28,779 bases of DNA from an uncultured Agitococcus sp. GTDB lineage: Bacteria; Pseudomonadota; Gammaproteobacteria; Pseudomonadales; Moraxellaceae. The notes under the pieces were generated by a model. The model saw only the letters and a list, made by a program, of their open reading frames with translations, was not told the origin of the DNA and did not search any database. Each line of letters starts with the position of its first letter. The first letter of the stretch is position 1. Below are positions 25,431 through 28,779 of the stretch, piece by piece. Location: the NCBI RefSeq assembly GCF_937920075.1, contig NZ_CALETI010000461.1, positions 1 to 28,779 of the forward strand, in the 5' to 3' direction. A program made the translations under genes and the position numbers.

Positions 25431-26090
25431 AATAAACTCAGTTAATTTTGCATTTGATAAAGGTAATGTTACTGGCGTAATAAACTGTGTTGGATAATGA
25501 GCAAGTTGTTGCGCCTCTTTATTATCAACACCTAATTGTTCTAATAATTTAGCGGTTGCTGCTTCAATACGCTCAACAGGCAAAATATGTCGATGTAAAT
25601 CTAAAGCTAAGCCCAAAATCCCACCTGCCAAAAGGCTCAACGTCAGCTCTAAATCGGCACATACAAAACGTCCCTGTTTAATACCTTGTTCTATATCTAT
25701 CCGTAAACCCAATCTTAAACCCATGACAAATTGATCGACAGGCAAGCCAGCATCAAATAATAAATGACCATACTTTGGCTCTTGGCTAATCAACAATAAG
25801 GTTTGGCGTGTTTTTAGTGCAAAAACCAGTGCTTTATCATCAATCCCCTGAGTGATTTTGTCGGCCAAACAAGCATGTGTACGCAAAAATAACTCTGCAA
25901 CACCTTGTATAACTTCATGCACCGACTCAAAATAATTATAAAAAGAGCCGTGTACCATCTCTGCTTGATGAGCAATATCTTTAATTGACAAATTTGCCAC
26001 AGGTTTTTCTAATAATAATTCTTGTACCGCAATTAATAACTTATCACGAGTGCGATCACGCTTTTTAGCCATCATTACATTTGCTATCAT
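25419..26090 (-). CDS. Second TetR-family transcriptional regulator
   Basis: The 223-residue product has a TetR DNA-binding domain (about 10-60): RTRDKLLIAVQELLLEK, LSIKDIAHQAEMVHGSFYNYF, where the recognition helix is visible. A helical ligand domain of ordinary length follows. It is convergent with the first TetR gene (26 bases between stops) and divergent from rodA. Its target is not shown by the sequence. A one-mismatch palindrome TGATATTATGTCA (26110-26122), about 20 bases upstream of its start, could be its own operator. GAGG 9 bases before the ATG at 26090 supports the start over the internal ATGs. Confidence 0.87.
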   Translation of the reverse strand: MIANVMMAKKRDRTRDKLLIAVQELLLEKPVANLSIKDIAHQAEMVHGSFYNYFESVHEVIQGVAELFLRTHACLADKITQGIDDKALVFALKTRQTLLLISQEPKYGHLLFDAGLPVDQFVMGLRLGLRIDIEQGIKQGRFVCADLELTLSLLAGGILGLALDLHRHILPVERIEAATAKLLEQLGVDNKEAQQLAHYPTQFITPVTLPLSNAKLTEFIRGC

Positions 26091-26245
26091 TGTTGAATAC
26101 CTCTATTTTTGATATTATGTCATTTTTAACGTTTTGTCAAAATTTATCGTCGTATGAAAAAATACCTGCACTTGTGATTCATCACCGTTCAAGGTAAGTT
26201 AGGATTTATTACCTCAAAAGTCTTTTTAAAAAACTGATAAAACTT

Positions 26246-27394
26246 ATGAATCAACGTCAACACTATCAATTTTTACGCCGTCTGCCTGATGACGTCACTC
26301 AACCGCATAAACGTTCATGGTGGTTACGTTGGCATATTGATTTCCCATTATTAGCGTTATTGTTATTAGTCTGTATTGTTGGTTTATTAGAATTATACAG
26401 TGCTTCAGGACGTAATTTGGCCTTAGTAATAAAGCAATGTTCTAGCTTAGGTTTAGGACTACTCGCAATGGCGATTTTAGCGCAAATTCCTCCACGCATT
26501 TATCAAGCTATTTCACCGTGGTTATATTGTGCCGTTGTAGTGCTATTAATTATGGTTGCTTTATTTGGTACTGTGGCAATGGGTGCAAGGCGTTGGTTAA
26601 CCATTCCCCATGTCACTCGTTTTCAACCTTCCGAATTTATGAAAATTGCCATGCCAATGATGATTGCATGGTTTTTGGCACAACAAATTTTACCGCCTCG
26701 TTTAAAACATATTATTGTAAGTATTTTATTAATTGCCATTCCTGCAGCTCTCATTGCTCGTCAACCCGATTTAGGCACAGCATTACTTGTGGCAAGTAGC
26801 GGTTTTTTTGTCTTATTTTTAGCAGGACTTCCGTGGTGGTTTCTTGGCCTAAGCGCAGCAGGCCTAGCTGCAATTGCTCCCATTGCATGGCATTTTTTAC
26901 ATGATTATCAACGCCAACGTATTTTGACTCTAATTGATCCACAGTCTGACCCTTTAGGAACAGGTTGGAATATCATTCAGTCAAAAACAGCCATTGGCTC
27001 AGGCGGACTTACAGGCAAAGGTTGGCTAAATGGCACACAAGCTCATTTGGAGTTTTTACCCGAAGGTCATACGGACTTTATTATTGCTACCTATTCCGAA
27101 GAATTTGGCTGGATGGGGATTATAGTCTTATTAACACTTTATAGCTTAATTATTGGTCGTTGTTTATATATAGCTAGCCATGCCAATGACACCTATCGTC
27201 GATTATTAGCTGGCGCAATTAGCCTATCTTTTTTTGTTTATGTCTTTGTTAATGCTGGAATGGTTAGTGGTATATTGCCCGTTGTTGGTGTGCCACTGCC
27301 TTTTATTAGTTACGGCGGCACAGCCATGTTAACTCTGATGTCTGGCTTTGGTATTTTAATGGCCATTCATACACATCAACAAAATTTGGATTAG
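26246..27394 (+). CDS. rodA: Peptidoglycan glycosyltransferase RodA (MrdB)
   Basis: RodA is the SEDS-family glycan-chain polymerase of the elongasome, working with PBP2. The 382-residue, about 10-TM product (E. coli 370) has the SEDS signatures: ELYSAS after TM1, MGARRWLTI...RFQPSEFMKIA, ARQPDLGTAL, the large periplasmic loop QSKTAIGSGGLTGKGWLNGTQ...LEFLPEGHTDFI, ATYSEEFGWMG, and GVPLPFISYGGT. The ribosome-binding site before the ATG is poor. The upstream 155 bases hold inverted repeats (GTGAT/ATCAC at 26174-26185 and AGGTAA/TTACCT at 26192-26214). mltB follows after 6 bases. It is separated from mrdA by the island 18472-26090, so it needs its own promoter. Confidence 0.96.
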   Translation: MNQRQHYQFLRRLPDDVTQPHKRSWWLRWHIDFPLLALLLLVCIVGLLELYSASGRNLALVIKQCSSLGLGLLAMAILAQIPPRIYQAISPWLYCAVVVLLIMVALFGTVAMGARRWLTIPHVTRFQPSEFMKIAMPMMIAWFLAQQILPPRLKHIIVSILLIAIPAALIARQPDLGTALLVASSGFFVLFLAGLPWWFLGLSAAGLAAIAPIAWHFLHDYQRQRILTLIDPQSDPLGTGWNIIQSKTAIGSGGLTGKGWLNGTQAHLEFLPEGHTDFIIATYSEEFGWMGIIVLLTLYSLIIGRCLYIASHANDTYRRLLAGAISLSFFVYVFVNAGMVSGILPVVGVPLPFISYGGTAMLTLMSGFGILMAIHTHQQNLD

Positions 27395-27400
27395 TGGATA

Positions 27401-28492
27401 ATGTCGTTTAAAACTTTATTTAGCCTGTTACTTGGACTCAGCACTGCTAACTTTAGTCATGCAGGCGATTTTGACCAATATGAAGAGCTGCAAGCCCTTA
27501 TTGCCAGTTTAGAACGTGAAGCTATTTATCCGCGCGGCGAATTGAATACCGTTTTTAGTCAAGTTAAACGTCAAAATAAAGCCCTTGAAGCCATGATGCG
27601 CCCAGCCGAAGGCACAAAAGAATGGAAAGACTATCGCCCTTCTTTTTTAAGCAATGAGCGCATTAATCGGGGTTTAGACTTTTGGGATAAATACCACGAG
27701 GCATTAGAGGTCGCTGAGCAACAATTTGGAGTGCCACCAGAAATCATTTTAGCTATTTTAGGTGTAGAAACTAAATTTGGTGGCAACAAAGGCGGCTTTA
27801 AAGTCTTAGACACCTTAACCACGATGGCTTTTGATTTTCCGCGTCGCAGCACTTTTTTTAGACAAGAACTAAAAAGCTATTTGATTTTATGCAAACAACA
27901 AGGCTTAAACCCAACTGAGCAACTTGGCTCTTATGCAGGTGCAATGGGCTTTCCGCAGTTTATGCCTTCGAGTTGGCGTAATTTAGGTATTGACTTTGAT
28001 GGTGATAACAAAGCCGATTTAATTAATAATCCTATTGATGCTATTGGTTCGATTGGCAACTATTTTGCTGCTAATGGTTGGAAAAAAGACGAAGCTATTG
28101 CCACTCGTGCCAAAATTATTGGCGACAACTATGATGAGTTAATTAATACCAAAGAATTAAAAACCTTAACCACCCTAGCTGAATTAAAGGCAAAAGGCTT
28201 AGATGTCAAAGAAGGTAGTTTTGCAGAAAACACGCCAGTTTCTGCCTTACGATTACAAGGTGATAATGGTGCAGAGTTTTGGCTGACTTTTAATAACTTT
28301 TATGTCATTACTACCTACAATCGTAGCCATTTATATGCAATGGCCGTTTTTCAACTCAGCCAAGCCTTAAAAGAAGCCAAACAACAACTAAGCACCGCAC
28401 AAGATGCCTTAGCAACTGCACCAACGATTGCACCTCCATCCGTGATGGACACCGCGACCACACCATTAACAACTACGCCACCCACACCATAA
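27401..28492 (+). CDS. mltB: Lytic murein transglycosylase B
   Basis: MltB cleaves the glycan strand of peptidoglycan to form 1,6-anhydro ends. The 363-residue product has a signal peptide (MSFKTLFSLLLGLSTANFSHA) with no lipobox Cys, so it is probably soluble in the periplasm like SltB rather than an outer-membrane lipoprotein. The catalytic Glu is E123 in LGVETKFGG. SYAGAMGFPQFMPSSWR and DFDGDNKADLINNPIDAIGSIGNYF are family hallmarks (GH103). A Thr/Pro-rich C-terminal tail of about 25 residues is extra. It is 6 bases behind rodA, so synthesis and cleavage enzymes are cotranscribed. Confidence 0.94.
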   Translation: MSFKTLFSLLLGLSTANFSHAGDFDQYEELQALIASLEREAIYPRGELNTVFSQVKRQNKALEAMMRPAEGTKEWKDYRPSFLSNERINRGLDFWDKYHEALEVAEQQFGVPPEIILAILGVETKFGGNKGGFKVLDTLTTMAFDFPRRSTFFRQELKSYLILCKQQGLNPTEQLGSYAGAMGFPQFMPSSWRNLGIDFDGDNKADLINNPIDAIGSIGNYFAANGWKKDEAIATRAKIIGDNYDELINTKELKTLTTLAELKAKGLDVKEGSFAENTPVSALRLQGDNGAEFWLTFNNFYVITTYNRSHLYAMAVFQLSQALKEAKQQLSTAQDALATAPTIAPPSVMDTATTPLTTTPPTP

Positions 28493-28494
28493 AC

Positions 28495-28779
28495 ATGAAT
28501 AATTCTAGTTGTATTATCTATACTCGTTTTTATCATCATATTCATACCGTCAATATTCGTGACTATTGTTTATGTTGGATTCAAGCGGGTGATAAAAGTT
28601 TGGTCAAAAACCAACAGCGACTAGACTGTCAGGCAGGTGATTTATTAATTTTTATGCCTGAGACACAATGGGATGTGATTAACCGTCCTCCAACTGGGCA
28701 TTATTATCAAGCATTAAATTTACAGTTTGATCGAGAGTTAATTCAATCTTTTCATCAACTGTATGGCCATCAACTAACA
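28495..28779 (+). CDS. AraC-type regulator, N-terminal cupin domain (3' end cut by window)
   Basis: The first 95 codons of a gene continue beyond the window. The visible part begins MNNSSCIIYTRFYHHIHTVN and resembles the cupin-like ligand domain of AraC-family regulators: CWIQAGDKSL, then CQAGDLLIFMPETQWDVIN and YYQALNLQFDRELIQSF. The C-terminal helix-turn-helix pair that would prove the family lies outside. It starts 2 bases after the mltB stop with no clear ribosome-binding site of its own, so it may depend on translational coupling. Confidence 0.65.
   Translation, partial: MNNSSCIIYTRFYHHIHTVNIRDYCLCWIQAGDKSLVKNQQRLDCQAGDLLIFMPETQWDVINRPPTGHYYQALNLQFDRELIQSFHQLYGHQLT

Noticed and set aside
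18472..26090. Island as a classical mobile element
   Set aside because: No transposase, integrase, tRNA target or direct repeats at the borders were found by eye, and codon style resembles the flanks. Transfer remains possible but is unsupported.
1..28779. tRNA, rRNA, CRISPR arrays, toxin-antitoxin or phage-defence genes
   Set aside because: None seen. No cloverleaf-like or regularly spaced direct repeats were noticed, and all sizeable frames were assigned to other families or were shadows of real genes.

Overview
The window reads as chromosomal DNA of an AT-rich gammaproteobacterium. The best guess is a member of the Moraxellaceae (Acinetobacter/Agitococcus/Perlucidibaca-like). Reasons are the rluA-rapA pair, the rodA-mltB pair, a Fiu/PiuA-type receptor next to a PiuC-type hydroxylase, A/T-ending codons, and many GTG/TTG starts. 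The family assignment is inference; no rRNA or tRNA gene is present to anchor it.

Layout. (1) 1-5107 is a Fur-type iron-acquisition block on the minus strand: a PepSY membrane protein, DUF2271 and DUF4198 periplasmic proteins, a catecholate siderophore receptor, and the start of a PiuC-type 2-oxoglutarate hydroxylase. Two near-perfect Fur boxes (5077-5095 and 3021-3041) lie over the two promoters. (2) 5265-10704 is housekeeping: rluA, rapA, a divergent glutathione S-transferase and ychF, with a bidirectional terminator at 8751-8774. (3) 10847-15320 is a signalling group: a CHASE2-sensor Ser/Thr kinase, a PP2C phosphatase, and a CpoB/YbgF-like periplasmic TPR protein with a Thr-rich linker. 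(4) 15395-16459 is a dihydroflavonol-reductase-like SDR with its own promoter. (5) 16607-28492 is the rod-shape cell wall set mrdA (PBP2), rodA and mltB. These genes are normally neighbours, but here mrdA is separated from rodA by about 7.8 kb. The interrupting DNA holds a minus-strand gene run (7Fe ferredoxin fdxA, two tandem molybdopterin oxidoreductases, a haloalkane dehalogenase), a divergent TetR regulator, and a second TetR gene. The window ends inside an AraC-type regulator.

How the parts work together. The iron block would import catecholate siderophore-iron under Fur control. The kinase/phosphatase pair looks like a reversible phosphorylation switch driven by a periplasmic signal, perhaps linked to the envelope through the CpoB-like protein. 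The interrupting island looks like a TetR-repressed redox/dehalogenation module. FdxA could pass electrons to the oxidoreductases, and palindromes sit on the fdxA promoter and beside the regulator. The second oxidoreductase carries a single frameshift. Both oxidoreductases have Ala where relatives usually have the Mo-ligating Cys/Ser/Asp. This island is the most likely place for undescribed biology.

No CRISPR array, tRNA, rRNA, transposase or phage gene was found. No gene-free stretch exceeds 300 bases.
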